Positions 11,514 through 21,373 of a DNA stretch of 58,549 bases are shown piece after piece. The DNA is from Xanthomonas euvesicatoria pv. euvesicatoria (GTDB taxonomy: Bacteria > Pseudomonadota > Gammaproteobacteria > Xanthomonadales > Xanthomonadaceae), in contig NZ_JAJIUJ010000088.1 in the NCBI RefSeq assembly GCF_020880415.1, positions 1-58,549 on the forward strand, in the 5' to 3' direction. The notes beneath the pieces were generated by a model that was not told where the DNA came from, did not search any database, and worked only from the letters and a program-made list of their open reading frames with translations. The position numbers were made by a program, and so were the translations under genes. The stretch's first letter is position 1, and each line of letters opens with the position of its first letter.

Positions 11514-14500
11514 GTGGGCTTTTCGACCATCTTCATCCGCCGCCCGATCGCCACTTCGTTGTTGATGGCCGGCGTCCTGCTGCTGGGCATCCTGGGCTAC
11601 CGTCAATTGCCGGTCTCGGCGTTGCCGGAAATCGACGCGCCCAGCCTGGTCGTCACCACCCAGTACCCCGGCGCCAATGCGACCACCATGGCCTCGCTGG
11701 TGACCACGCCGCTGGAGCGCCAGTTCGGGCAGATTTCCGGCCTGCAGATGATGACCTCCGATTCGTCGGCGGGCCTGTCCACGATCATTCTGCAGTTCTC
11801 GATGGAGCGCGATATCGATATCGCCTCGCAGGACGTACAAGCGGCGATCCGTCAGGCCACCCTGCCCTCCTCGCTGCCGTACCAGCCGGTCTATAACCGG
11901 GTCAATCCGGCCGATGCGGCCATTCTCACGCTCAAGCTCACCTCCGATTCGCTGCCGCTGCGCGAGGTCAACCGCTACGCGGATGCGATCCTGGCCCAGC
12001 GCCTGTCGCAGGTGCCGGGCGTGGGCCTGGTGTCGATCGCCGGCAACGTGCGCCCAGCCGTGCGCATCCAGGTCAACCCGGCGCAGCTGTCGAACATGGG
12101 CCTGACCATGGAGTCGCTGCGCAGCGCGCTGACCCAGACCAACGTCAGTGCGCCCAAGGGCTCGCTCAACGGCAAGACCCAGTCCTACAGCATCGGCACC
12201 AACGACCAGCTCACCGACGCGGCGCAGTACCGGGAGACCATCATCAGCTACAAGGACGGCCGCCCGGTGCGGCTGGCCGATGTGGCCAAGGTGGTCGACG
12301 GGGTGGAGAACGATCAGCTGGCCGCCTGGGCCGACGGCAAGCCGGCGGTGCTGTTGGAAATCCGCCGCCAGCCCGGCGCCAACATCGTGCAGACGGTGGA
12401 GCAGATCCGCAACATCCTGCCGCAACTGCGGTCGGTGTTGCCGGCCGATGTGCATCTGGAGGTGTTCTCCGACCGCACCGAAACCATCCGCGCCTCGGTG
12501 CATGAGGTGAAGTTCACCCTGGTGCTGACCATCGCCCTGGTGGTGGCGGTGATCTTCGTGTTCCTGCGCCGGTTGTGGGCCACCATCATTCCCTCGGTGG
12601 CGGTGCCGTTGTCGCTGGCCGGCACCTTCGGGGTGATGGCCTTCGCCGGCATGTCGCTGGACAACCTCTCGTTGATGGCGCTGGTGGTGGCCACCGGGTT
12701 CGTGGTCGACGATGCGATCGTGATGATCGAAAACATCGTGCGCTACATCGAGCAGGGCAAGAGCGGGCCGGAAGCGGCCGAGATCGGCGCCAAACAGATC
12801 GGCTTCACCGTGTTGTCGCTGACCGTGTCGCTGGTGGCGGTGTTCCTGCCGCTGCTGCTGATGCCGGGCGTCACCGGGCGGTTATTCCACGAGTTTGCCT
12901 GGGTGCTGTCGATCGCGGTGGTCATCTCGATGCTGGTGTCGCTGACGCTGACGCCGATGATGTGCGCCTACCTGCTCAAGCCCGATGCCTTGCCCGAAGG
13001 CGAAGACGCGCACGAGCGCGCAACCGCCGCCGGCAAGACCAACCTGTGGACGCGCACCGTGGGCGCCTATGAGCGCAGCCTGGACTGGGTGCTTGCCCAT
13101 CAACCGCTGACCCTGGGCGTGGCGATCGCTGCGGTGGCGTTGACGGTGGTGCTGTATGTGGCCATTCCCAAGGGCTTGCTGCCCGAGCAGGACACTGGCC
13201 TGATCACCGGGGTGGTGCAGGCCGACCAGAACGTGGCGTTCCCGCAGATGGAGCAACGCACCCAGGCGGTGGCCGCCGCGTTGCGCAAGGACCCGGCGGT
13301 GACCGGCGTGGCAGCCTTCATCGGCGCCGGCACCATGAACCCCACGCTCAACCAGGGCCAGCTGTCGATCGTGCTGAAGACGCGCGGCGACCGCGAGGGC
13401 CTGGACGAGGTGCTGCCGCGGCTGCAGAACGCCGTGGCCGGCATTCCGGGCGTGGCCTTGTTCCTCAAGCCGGTGCAGGACGTCACCCTGGACACGCGGG
13501 TGGCCGCGACCGAATACCAGTATTCGATCTCGGACGTGGACAGCAGCGAGCTGGCCACCTGGGCCGGGCGCATGACCGAGGCAATGCGCAAGCTGCCCGA
13601 GCTGGCGGATGTGGACAACAACTTGGCCAACCAGGGACGTGCGCTGGAACTGAGCATCGACCGCGACAAGGCCAGCATGCTCGGCGTGCCGATGCAGACC
13701 ATCGACGACACGCTGTACGACTCCTTCGGCCAGCGCCAGATCTCCACCATCTTCACCGAGCTCAACCAGTACCGCGTCGTACTGGAAGTGGCGCCGGAAT
13801 TCCGCACCAGCACCGCCCTGATGAACCAGCTGGCCGTGGCCAGCAACGGCAGCGGCGCGCTCACCGGCACCAACGCCAGCAGCTTCGGCCAGGTCACCTC
13901 GTCCAACTCGTCCACCGCCACCGGCGTGGGCGCGCAGAACACCGGCATCGTGGTCGGTGCCGGCAGCATCATTCCGCTGGCCGCGCTGGCCGAAGCCAAG
14001 GTCACCAATACACCGTTGGTGGTGAGCCACCAGCAGCAGCTGCCGGCCGTCACCATCTCGTTCAACCTGGCGCCGGGGCATTCGTTGTCGCAGGCGGTGG
14101 CGGCAATCGAGAAGGCGCGCGAAGAACTCAAGATTCCGACCCAGGTGCATGCGCAGTTCGTCGGCAAGGCCGCCGAATTCACCGGCAGCCAGACCGATAT
14201 CGTGTGGCTGCTGCTGGCCTCGATCGTGGTGATCTACATCGTGCTGGGCGTGTTGTACGAAAGCTACATCCACCCGTTGACCATCATCTCCACGCTGCCG
14301 CCGGCCGGTGTCGGTGCGTTGCTGGCGCTGATGCTGTGCGGGCTGAGCCTGTCGGTGGACGGTATCGTCGGCATCGTGCTGCTGATCGGCATCGTCAAGA
14401 AGAACGCCATCATGATGATCGACTTCGCCATCGACGCACGCCGCGAAGGGGCGAGCGCGCACGATGCGATCCGGCGCGCCTGCCTGCTGCGCTTCCGCCC

Positions 14501-14762
14501 GATCATGATGACCACCGCTGCCGCCATGCTGGGCGCGTTGCCGCTGGCGCTGGGCACCGGTATCGGCTCGGAACTGCGCCGCCCGCTGGGCATCGCGATC
14601 GTCGGCGGCCTGCTGCTGTCGCAGCTGGTCACGCTGTACACCACCCCGGTGATCTACCTGTACATGGAACGCACCGGCGAGCGGCTGCGTGCCTGGCGCG
14701 CGCGCCGCGCAGCGCGCCATGACGGCGCAACCCCGGCATCTACCTCGGAGCGATCGGCATGA
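11514..14762 (+). CDS. mdtB: RND efflux inner-membrane permease 1, MdtB-like
   Basis: A 1082-residue proton-driven multidrug transporter of the AcrB/MdtB superfamily with the usual twelve membrane segments and two large periplasmic loops. The proton-relay Asp pair lies in VVDDAIVMIEN in TM4. The second-half signature GIVKKNAIMMIDFAI is also present. The start is GTG 11514 (VGFSTIFIRRPIATSLL), with AAGGA 8 bases upstream; a longer upstream start would add 19 basic residues out of keeping with the family. It lies 93 bases after mdtA and 133 bases before the second permease. In E. coli, MdtB and MdtC form a mixed trimer, and the same is likely here. A Ser/Thr/Asn/Gly-rich insertion (about residues 780-815) in the second periplasmic loop is noticeable. 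Confidence 0.93.
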   Translation: MGFSTIFIRRPIATSLLMAGVLLLGILGYRQLPVSALPEIDAPSLVVTTQYPGANATTMASLVTTPLERQFGQISGLQMMTSDSSAGLSTIILQFSMERDIDIASQDVQAAIRQATLPSSLPYQPVYNRVNPADAAILTLKLTSDSLPLREVNRYADAILAQRLSQVPGVGLVSIAGNVRPAVRIQVNPAQLSNMGLTMESLRSALTQTNVSAPKGSLNGKTQSYSIGTNDQLTDAAQYRETIISYKDGRPVRLADVAKVVDGVENDQLAAWADGKPAVLLEIRRQPGANIVQTVEQIRNILPQLRSVLPADVHLEVFSDRTETIRASVHEVKFTLVLTIALVVAVIFVFLRRLWATIIPSVAVPLSLAGTFGVMAFAGMSLDNLSLMALVVATGFVVDDAIVMIENIVRYIEQGKSGPEAAEIGAKQIGFTVLSLTVSLVAVFLPLLLMPGVTGRLFHEFAWVLSIAVVISMLVSLTLTPMMCAYLLKPDALPEGEDAHERATAAGKTNLWTRTVGAYERSLDWVLAHQPLTLGVAIAAVALTVVLYVAIPKGLLPEQDTGLITGVVQADQNVAFPQMEQRTQAVAAALRKDPAVTGVAAFIGAGTMNPTLNQGQLSIVLKTRGDREGLDEVLPRLQNAVAGIPGVALFLKPVQDVTLDTRVAATEYQYSISDVDSSELATWAGRMTEAMRKLPELADVDNNLANQGRALELSIDRDKASMLGVPMQTIDDTLYDSFGQRQISTIFTELNQYRVVLEVAPEFRTSTALMNQLAVASNGSGALTGTNASSFGQVTSSNSSTATGVGAQNTGIVVGAGSIIPLAALAEAKVTNTPLVVSHQQQLPAVTISFNLAPGHSLSQAVAAIEKAREELKIPTQVHAQFVGKAAEFTGSQTDIVWLLLASIVVIYIVLGVLYESYIHPLTIISTLPPAGVGALLALMLCGLSLSVDGIVGIVLLIGIVKKNAIMMIDFAIDARREGASAHDAIRRACLLRFRPIMMTTAAAMLGALPLALGTGIGSELRRPLGIAIVGGLLLSQLVTLYTTPVIYLYMERTGERLRAWRARRAARHDGATPASTSERSA

Positions 14763-14854
14763 CGACTGCTGACGTCTTCGCTGATCGCTCTGCCTGCCCA
14801 CGGCATCGCCTGCGCGCACGCACGCGTGGAGGCCGCGCTGGCTGTTGCCTTTAC

Positions 14855-14884
14855 CGATTCCCGAATCCCGATTCCCGATTCCCG
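14855..14884. repeat. ATTCCCG-type short tandem repeat between the two RND permease genes
   Basis: Four degenerate units of CGATTCCC/CGAATCCC run head to tail just upstream of the second permease start. They fill much of the 133-base spacer and end 11 bases before the ATG, where a ribosome binding site would be expected. Confidence 0.7.
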
Positions 14885-14895
14885 GCAGTCACCCG

Positions 14896-17800
14896 ATGAA
14901 CATCTCCGCGCCCTTCATCAAGCGCCCGATCGGCACCTCGCTGCTGGCGATCGGTTTGTTCGTGATCGGATTGATGTGCTACCTGCGGCTGGGCGTGGCG
15001 GCGCTGCCGAACATCCAGATTCCGATCATCTTCGTGCACGCCACCCAATCCGGTGCCGACGCCAGCACCATGGCCTCCACCGTCACCGCGCCGCTGGAAC
15101 GTCACCTGGGCCAATTGCATGGGATCGACCGCATGCGCTCGTCCAGTTCGGAGAGCAGTAGCCTGGTCGTGCTGGTGTTCCAGAGCAGCCGCAACATCGA
15201 TTCGGCCGCGCAGGACATCCAGACCGCCATCAACGCATCGCAATCGGACCTGCCTTCCGGGCTCGGGACGCCGATGTACTCCAAGGCCAACCCGAACGAC
15301 GACCCGGTGATCGCCATCGCGTTGACCTCGGAGACGCAATCGGCCGATGAGCTCTACAACGTGGCCGATTCGCTGCTGGCGCAGCGGCTGCGCCAGATCA
15401 CCGGCATCAGCTCGGTGGACATCGCCGGTGCGTCCACCCCGGCAGTCCGCGTGGACGTGGACCTGCGCGCACTCAATGCGCTGGGCCTGACCCCGGACGA
15501 TCTGCGCAATGCGGTGCGCGCGGCCAATGTGACCTCGCCGACCGGATTCCTGTCCGACGGCAACACCACCATGGCCATCATCTCCAACGATTCGGTGTCC
15601 AAGGCCGCCGATTTTGCGCAGCTGGCCATCTCCACCCAGTCCAACGGACGCATCGTGCGGCTGGGCGATGTGGCCACCGTTTACGACGGCCAGCAGGATG
15701 CCTATCAAGCCGCCTGGTTCGACGGCAAACCGGCGGTGGTGATGTACGCCTTCACCCGCGCCGGCGCCAACATCGTCGAAACCGTCGACCAGGTGAAGGC
15801 GCAGATCCCCGAACTGCGCAGCTATCTGCAGCCCGGCACCACGCTCACGCCCTATTTCGACCGCACGCCCACCATTCGCGCCTCGCTGCACGAGGTGCAG
15901 GCCACGCTGATGATCAGCCTGGCGATGGTGATCCTGACCATGGCGCTGTTCCTGCGCCGGCTGGCGCCCACCCTGATCGCCGCAGTCACCGTGCCGCTGT
16001 CGCTGGCCGGCTCGGCGCTGGTGATGTACGTGCTCGGCTTCACCTTGAATAACCTCAGCCTGCTGGCGTTGGTCATTGCGATTGGCTTTGTCGTCGACGA
16101 TGCGATCGTGGTGATCGAAAACGTCATGCGGCATCTGGACGAAGGCATGTCGCGCCTGGACGCGGCGTTGGCCGGTGCGCGCGAGATCGGGTTCACCATC
16201 GTGTCGATCACCGCCTCGCTGGTGGCGGTGTTCATCCCGATGCTGTTCGCCAGCGGCATGATCGGTGCGTTCTTCCGCGAGTTCACCGTGACGTTGGTGG
16301 CGGCGATCGTGGTGTCGATGCTGGTGTCGCTGACCTTGACGCCGGCGCTGTGCAGCCGTTTCCTGTCGCCGCACACCGAGCCTGAAAAACCCGGCCGTTT
16401 CGGCGCCTGGCTGGACCGCATGCACGAACGCATGCTGCGCGTGTACACGGTGGCGCTGGATTTCTCGCTGCGCCATGCACTCCTGCTGTCGTTGACGCCG
16501 TTGTTGCTGATTGCCGCCACCCTCTTCCTGGGCAGTGCGGTCAAGAAGGGCTCGTTTCCCGCGCAGGACACCGGCCTGATCTGGGGCCGCGCCAATTCCA
16601 GCGCCACGGTGTCCTTCGCCGATATGGTCAGCCGCCAGCGCCGCATCACCGACATGCTGATGGCAGACCCGGCGGTGAAAACCGTCGGCGCACGCCTGGG
16701 CTCCGGCCGTCAGGGCTCCAGCGCATCGTTCAATATCGAGCTCAAAAAGCGCGATGAGGGCCGTCGCGACACCACCGCCGAAGTGGTCGCGCGCCTGAGC
16801 GCCAAGGCCGACCGTTACCCGGACCTGGACCTGCGCCTGCGTGCGATCCAGGACCTGCCCAGCGACGGCGGCGGCGGCACCAGCCAGGGCGCGCAATACC
16901 GCGTGTCGCTGCAGGGCAACGACCTGGCGCAGCTGCAGGAGTGGCTTCCCAAACTGCAGGCGGCGCTGAAAAAGAACCCGCACCTGCGCGATGTCGGTAC
17001 CGACGTGGATACCGCCGGCCTGCGCCAGAACATCGTGATCGACCGTGCCAAGGCGGCGCGCCTGGGCATCTCGGTGGGCGCCATCGATGGTGCGCTGTAT
17101 GGCGCGTTCGGCCAGCGCTCCATTTCCACCATCTATTCCGACCTCAATCAGTACAGCGTGGTGATCAATGCATTGCCGTCGCAGACGGCCACCCCCAAGG
17201 CGCTGGATCAGATCTTCGTGCCCAACCGTGCCGGCCAGATGGTGCCGATCACCGCGGTCGGCACCCAGGTACCGGGCCTGGCGCCGCCGCAGATCATCCA
17301 CGAAAACCAGTACACCACGATGGATCTGAGCTACAACCTGGCGCCGGGCGTCAGCACGGGCGAGGCGGATCTGATCATCAAATCCACCGTGGAGGGCCTG
17401 CGCATGCCCGACGGCATCCGCCTCAGTGGCGACGACAGCTTCAACGTGCAGCTCAGTCCCAATTCGATGGGCATCCTGCTGCTGGCCGCGGTCCTCACGG
17501 TCTACATCGTGCTGGGCATGCTCTACGAGAGCCTGATCCATCCGGTGACCATCCTGTCCACCTTGCCGGCCGCCGGCGTGGGCGCGCTGCTGGCGTTGTT
17601 CATCACCAACACCGAATTGTCGGTCATCTCGATGATTGCGCTGGTGCTGCTGATCGGCATCGTCAAGAAGAACGCCATCATGATGATCGACTTCGCGCTA
17701 GTGGCGCAGCGCGTGCACGGCATGGATGCGCGCGCAGCCGCACGCGAGGCCTCGATCGTGCGCTTCCGCCCGATCATGATGACCACGATGGTGGCGATCC

Positions 17801-18036
17801 TGGCCGCCGTGCCGCTGGCGGTGGGCCTGGGTGAAGGCTCGGAGCTGCGTCGTCCGCTGGGCATCGCGATGATCGGCGGGCTGGTGTTCTCGCAGAGCCT
17901 GACCCTGCTCAGCACCCCGGCACTGTACGTGATCTTCTCGTGCCTGAGCGAGCGCTGGAAGGCGCGTCGCGCCCGTGCGCGCGCACGCCGTGCAGAACGC
18001 GCGTCAGCGCGTCGCCCGGCCACCCCGGCGCATTGA
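14896..18036 (+). CDS. mdtC: RND efflux inner-membrane permease 2, MdtC-like
   Basis: A 1046-residue RND permease, paralogous to the preceding gene (MNISAPFIKRPIGTSLL against VGFSTIFIRRPIATSLL). It carries VVDDAIVVIEN in TM4 and GIVKKNAIMMIDFAL in the second half, with a highly basic Arg/Ala C-terminal tail. The start ATG 14896 is preceded by the repeat array rather than a clear Shine-Dalgarno sequence; an upstream in-frame ATG at 14845 would read through the repeat and add 17 odd residues, so I prefer 14896. It forms the end of the operon and probably assembles with the first permease into a heterotrimer. Confidence 0.93.
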   Translation: MNISAPFIKRPIGTSLLAIGLFVIGLMCYLRLGVAALPNIQIPIIFVHATQSGADASTMASTVTAPLERHLGQLHGIDRMRSSSSESSSLVVLVFQSSRNIDSAAQDIQTAINASQSDLPSGLGTPMYSKANPNDDPVIAIALTSETQSADELYNVADSLLAQRLRQITGISSVDIAGASTPAVRVDVDLRALNALGLTPDDLRNAVRAANVTSPTGFLSDGNTTMAIISNDSVSKAADFAQLAISTQSNGRIVRLGDVATVYDGQQDAYQAAWFDGKPAVVMYAFTRAGANIVETVDQVKAQIPELRSYLQPGTTLTPYFDRTPTIRASLHEVQATLMISLAMVILTMALFLRRLAPTLIAAVTVPLSLAGSALVMYVLGFTLNNLSLLALVIAIGFVVDDAIVVIENVMRHLDEGMSRLDAALAGAREIGFTIVSITASLVAVFIPMLFASGMIGAFFREFTVTLVAAIVVSMLVSLTLTPALCSRFLSPHTEPEKPGRFGAWLDRMHERMLRVYTVALDFSLRHALLLSLTPLLLIAATLFLGSAVKKGSFPAQDTGLIWGRANSSATVSFADMVSRQRRITDMLMADPAVKTVGARLGSGRQGSSASFNIELKKRDEGRRDTTAEVVARLSAKADRYPDLDLRLRAIQDLPSDGGGGTSQGAQYRVSLQGNDLAQLQEWLPKLQAALKKNPHLRDVGTDVDTAGLRQNIVIDRAKAARLGISVGAIDGALYGAFGQRSISTIYSDLNQYSVVINALPSQTATPKALDQIFVPNRAGQMVPITAVGTQVPGLAPPQIIHENQYTTMDLSYNLAPGVSTGEADLIIKSTVEGLRMPDGIRLSGDDSFNVQLSPNSMGILLLAAVLTVYIVLGMLYESLIHPVTILSTLPAAGVGALLALFITNTELSVISMIALVLLIGIVKKNAIMMIDFALVAQRVHGMDARAAAREASIVRFRPIMMTTMVAILAAVPLAVGLGEGSELRRPLGIAMIGGLVFSQSLTLLSTPALYVIFSCLSERWKARRARARARRAERASARRPATPAH

Positions 18037-18220
18037 GGTTTCGCCTCGACTGACCCACCCGGCCCGGCAGCGAAGCCTCGGTGCGAAGCAACCGGAAACA
18101 CGCAGGCGCTCGTCTGCGTGTGGACCCATGCCGTGGGGCGAGGACACCTGCGCAAAGCAAGCACAGACGCATGCGCTGAGCCCCGCTTGATACCGCCGCC
18201 GCATGCGGCATGCCGCGATC

Positions 18221-19588
18221 CTACGCCAGCAACCCCTGCAAGGACTCCCGCTCCAGCTGCGCATACAGCGCGAATTCGTCGTGCACCTGCGCACCGAGCG
18301 CCTGCTCGAAACTGCGCTTGCTCGAATGGGCGGCATAGGCGCGTTGCTCGGCACCACCGAGGTTGGATTGGAAGATGCCGGCCGCGCTGACCGGCAAAAA
18401 ATCTTCGTAAATGATCGGGTCGGCACTGACCAGGCCGAGCGCGATCGCGGTTTCTGCCGGCATGGCGGCCACCTGTGCGGGGTCGGCGCGGCCGGCATCG
18501 GTGAGCGCATAGCGGAAATAGCCCAGCCCTTCCTGCCGCAGCAACGCCTCGTCGTCGGGGAAGGCCACGAAGGCGGTCTGCAGCCGGGTGGCGTAATCGG
18601 TGCCGGTGCTGCCGGCGCCATCGGCATCGCGCGCCTGCGCCAGCAGCGCGTCGTACAGCGCGCGACCCTTTGGCGTAAGGGCAAGGCCGCGCTGCTCGAT
18701 CTCGCCGAAGCGTGCGGTATGCGTGCCGTGTTCCGCTTGCCCGCCATCGCCGACAAAACGCACCGGCTCTTCCAGCGCCTTGAAACTGGTCTGCCGCAAC
18801 AGGATCGGTACGCGCCGACGCGGCGGCCCCTCGATCACCGCCTTGGCATCGATACCGGCGCGCTGCATCTGTTCCTGCGCGGCATCGATGTCCAGCGTGC
18901 GTGGCGTGAGGTGATTGATATGCGGGCCGTGGAAGCTCACCACATCGGCAATCAACTTATGCGCCTGGCTCAGCGCGCGATAGGTCGGCAACGACACCGT
19001 GGCATCGCCATGCCAGCGGAAGGTTTCCAGCGCTTGGGCCACGAACTGCCGTGCCTGATCGGCATCCAGCCCGCCCTGCTGTTCGTAGCGCTCGATCAAC
19101 TGCAAGGCGCCGGCGGTAAAGATCTGGCGCTGCTGCAGGATCTGCTCGGCCTGTGCGCGCAGGGCGGCGTCTTCGATCAGTTCCAGCCGCAGCAGCGAGG
19201 TGAACACGCGAAACGGATTTGCCGACAGCGCCGCCTCGTCGATCGGGCGGAATGCGGTGGAATGTACCGGCACGCCGGCCACCGACAGGTCGTAATAGCC
19301 CACCGGCTGCATGCCCATCACTGCGAACAACCGACGCAAGGTCGCCAGTTCGGCCGCCGTGCCGACGCGGATGGCGCCGTGCCGTTCCAGATCCAGCCGC
19401 GCGCGCTCGTCGTTGCGCTGCAGCCGCTGCGCCAGCGCCGGATTGGCTTGCAGCGTCTGCGCGTTGACCTGCGCCACCAGCGACATCAGGTCGCCATACA
19501 ACGGCACCTCGGTGCGATACATGTCCGACATCGCCTGGGCGAACCAGCTGCGGATCTGATCGGGAGAGACAAAGGCGGTATCGCGCAT
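18221..19588 (-). CDS. 2-oxoadipate dioxygenase/decarboxylase (DUF1338, HglS/YdcJ family)
   Basis: A 455-residue VOC-superfamily metalloenzyme. The characterised Pseudomonas putida member converts 2-oxoadipate to D-2-hydroxyglutarate in D-lysine catabolism. The key residues I recall for that enzyme fall at the same numbers here: His70 and Arg74 in RHGAIR, and His226 in FHGPHINHLTPR. A third acidic ligand (Glu294 there) has close candidates at Glu296 or Glu298 (FGEIEQRG). The EVPLYGDLM block near residue 27 is also typical. The start is ATG 19588. No other lysine-degradation gene is nearby, so the pathway context has to be elsewhere. The family call is strong; the exact substrate is inferred. 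Confidence 0.9.
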   Translation of the reverse strand: MRDTAFVSPDQIRSWFAQAMSDMYRTEVPLYGDLMSLVAQVNAQTLQANPALAQRLQRNDERARLDLERHGAIRVGTAAELATLRRLFAVMGMQPVGYYDLSVAGVPVHSTAFRPIDEAALSANPFRVFTSLLRLELIEDAALRAQAEQILQQRQIFTAGALQLIERYEQQGGLDADQARQFVAQALETFRWHGDATVSLPTYRALSQAHKLIADVVSFHGPHINHLTPRTLDIDAAQEQMQRAGIDAKAVIEGPPRRRVPILLRQTSFKALEEPVRFVGDGGQAEHGTHTARFGEIEQRGLALTPKGRALYDALLAQARDADGAGSTGTDYATRLQTAFVAFPDDEALLRQEGLGYFRYALTDAGRADPAQVAAMPAETAIALGLVSADPIIYEDFLPVSAAGIFQSNLGGAEQRAYAAHSSKRSFEQALGAQVHDEFALYAQLERESLQGLLA

Positions 19589-19751
19589 GGGCTGGTCTTG
19601 GGCAGGTGCCGGCCGAACGCCAGCGGTAGCGCATTCTCGCCGACCGCGGCCTGGGTCGACCAGCGGCACGGCAGCATCGCAGGCGACGTGTTGTTGCGCA
19701 GACAGCCGCGCCATGCCGGCAAGTGCATGGCGCGACGACGCAGCGACCGCG

Positions 19752-20351
19752 TCAGAGCCCGGCCTGCACCGCCGCTTCGGCCGCTTCGCTCGCCTGGCGC
19801 GCCGCTTCCAGGCGCTGCGCATGATCGCCGAGCTGACGCCGCAGCAACGCGTCCAGGGTGATCGGACGTTCCCAGCGGTCGTAGCTGGCCACGATGGCAT
19901 GCCGCAGTGCGCGCATGTGCAGGTTGTCCGGTGCCACCGACAGCCGCGTGACCACACCCTCCCAGCCATCGCGATGGTCGCGGCTGTAAGCGCGTACCGT
20001 GTCCCGGCACGACAGCTGCACGGTCTGCGCCCAGAAGCACGCGAAATAGATGTCCCCGGCATGCCAGCCGTGCACCTGCAGCAGCGCCTGCACATACGCG
20101 CGCGGCGTGCCGGTATAGCGCGCCACCTCGTCGATGAAGCTGGCCGGATAGCGCTGCGCATAACTGCCCATATCGGCCAGGTGCTGATCCACCCAGGCGT
20201 CGCCGGTGCCTGGCGTCACCGCTGGCGCCGCTTCTTCCGTTGCAGCTGCGGTCGCCGATGCCGGCGAGGCCTGCGCTGCGCCCAGCGCCGGCCACAGCGA
20301 GGCCACCAGCAATGGCACGGAGCGCAACACGGATGAGCAAGAGACAGGCAT
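19752..20351 (-). CDS. Secreted hypothetical protein
   Basis: A 199-residue protein from ATG 20351 (MPVSCSSVL), with a signal peptide ending near WPALGAAQA. An alternative ATG lies at 20369. The mature part begins with an Ala/Thr/Pro-rich linker. It then has a helical region with AWVDQHLADMGSYAQRYPAS and a Trp/Cys/Tyr-rich core (HAGDIYFACFWAQTVQLSC), where two Cys could form a disulfide in the periplasm. It ends in an Ala-rich helix. It lies 163 bases upstream of the DUF1338 gene on the same strand. I do not recognise a domain. Confidence 0.7.
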   Translation of the reverse strand: MPVSCSSVLRSVPLLVASLWPALGAAQASPASATAAATEEAAPAVTPGTGDAWVDQHLADMGSYAQRYPASFIDEVARYTGTPRAYVQALLQVHGWHAGDIYFACFWAQTVQLSCRDTVRAYSRDHRDGWEGVVTRLSVAPDNLHMRALRHAIVASYDRWERPITLDALLRRQLGDHAQRLEAARQASEAAEAAVQAGL

Positions 20352-20663
20352 GCAGCGATGATGCCGCATGCGTGCGGTGCTGTCAGGCCGGCGCCGGGTC
20401 AAGCGCCGCTGCTGGGCGCCTGGCACACCCGCGTATCAACGCCCACGCCTGGCGAGGAAGCGCAGCGCAGTGCCCCAGGTGCGCTATCGGGCATAGATCA
20501 GCGCGTCGGCCGCAGCGGCCCCGTGCGCACTGATTTCAACCAGCCATTGCAGTGGTCGTCAGCCGCGGCGCGCAGTCCAAGGTCCGGCGAAAGATCGGCC
20601 ACGGCGATCTGCGCGGCAATGACACGGTACGTCCAATGGATGGCGTGGGCCGCACCCTGACTC
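20352..20663. other. 312-base intergenic stretch, nothing recognised
   Basis: Between two leftward genes for secreted proteins. I see no credible ORF, strong hairpin or repeat. It should contain the promoter for the gene starting at 20351, but no clear -35/-10 pair stands out. Confidence 0.4.
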
Positions 20664-21236
20664 CTAGCGCAGCTCGTAAAACCCGAACTGGTGAACCTCG
20701 CGGCAACCGCTCAGATCGCAGGAGCCGATGTAGCCGGGGCCGATGTAACGCTGGCGTGCGTCGCGGTTGTGCGGACTGCTGTACGGATCCGTACCATACA
20801 GACCATTGCCATAATACATCTGGCCGTAGGGGCGGTTGCGCGAAGCACCAAGGCGAAGTGGGCCACCAACGGCCCGATATCCGCCATCGCCCACATACCG
20901 GTCGTCGTACCCGGCGCCGACAAACCCGGTGCTGCGAACGCGCTCGCTCGCTCGAGCCTGCGACCTGGCGACACTCTCGCCGTGCGCATCCACATAGCCC
21001 TGCTCACGATCGAAGCGCACCTTACGGAAATACACCAACTCACCGCCCACACGGCGCGTTTGCAGGCGTACGTAATCGCCGCCGTCGTCGTAGTAAGGCT
21101 GCCCGTCGCGAAAGGTGACTTCGCTCGGGTTGATGATTTCCTCTTCCAGCTCGGCGGCAGCCAGCGGTGCGGCACCGATCAGCAGCCCGAGCAACAAGGC
21201 CAAACCGGCGCGCTGGGCAACGGACACCATGGTCAT
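20664..21236 (-). CDS. Secreted Tyr/Gly-rich hypothetical protein
   Basis: A 190-residue protein with a signal peptide (GLALLLGLLIGAAPLAAA) followed by an acidic start of the mature protein (ELEEEIINPSEV). The middle has charged beta-like segments (YVRLQTRRVGGELVYFRKV). The C-terminal third is rich in Tyr, Gly and Asn (GQMYYGNGLYGTDPYSS) and contains a Cys pair in IGSCDLSGCREV. The start is ATG 21236 behind GGAGGGAG; a second ATG two codons later is also possible. No domain recognised; probably periplasmic or surface-exposed. Confidence 0.75.
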   Translation of the reverse strand: MTMVSVAQRAGLALLLGLLIGAAPLAAAELEEEIINPSEVTFRDGQPYYDDGGDYVRLQTRRVGGELVYFRKVRFDREQGYVDAHGESVARSQARASERVRSTGFVGAGYDDRYVGDGGYRAVGGPLRLGASRNRPYGQMYYGNGLYGTDPYSSPHNRDARQRYIGPGYIGSCDLSGCREVHQFGFYELR

Positions 21237-21373
21237 CGGCACTCCCTCCAAGCTCCGGCCGCGCACGCATGCACAGCCATAAACATCCTGTCGTTGGGCG
21301 CGTGAGGCGCCCGCGCGTTGACGCATCAACTTACCAAACCAGCATTGCCGCAACAACGGCGCCCCATCCCAGC

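Noticed and set aside
12882..14819. 645-codon minus-strand ORF antisense to the first RND permease
   Set aside because: Same type of antisense shadow, with no recognisable domain or ribosome binding site.
14855..14884. Short tandem repeats considered as a CRISPR array
   Set aside because: Units are 7-9 bases with no spacers and no cas genes; they are simple intergenic repeats.
14851..17541. 896-codon minus-strand ORF antisense to the second RND permease
   Set aside because: Low-complexity His/Gln/Asp/Arg/Gly composition typical of antisense reading in high-GC genes; the permease is clear on the plus strand.
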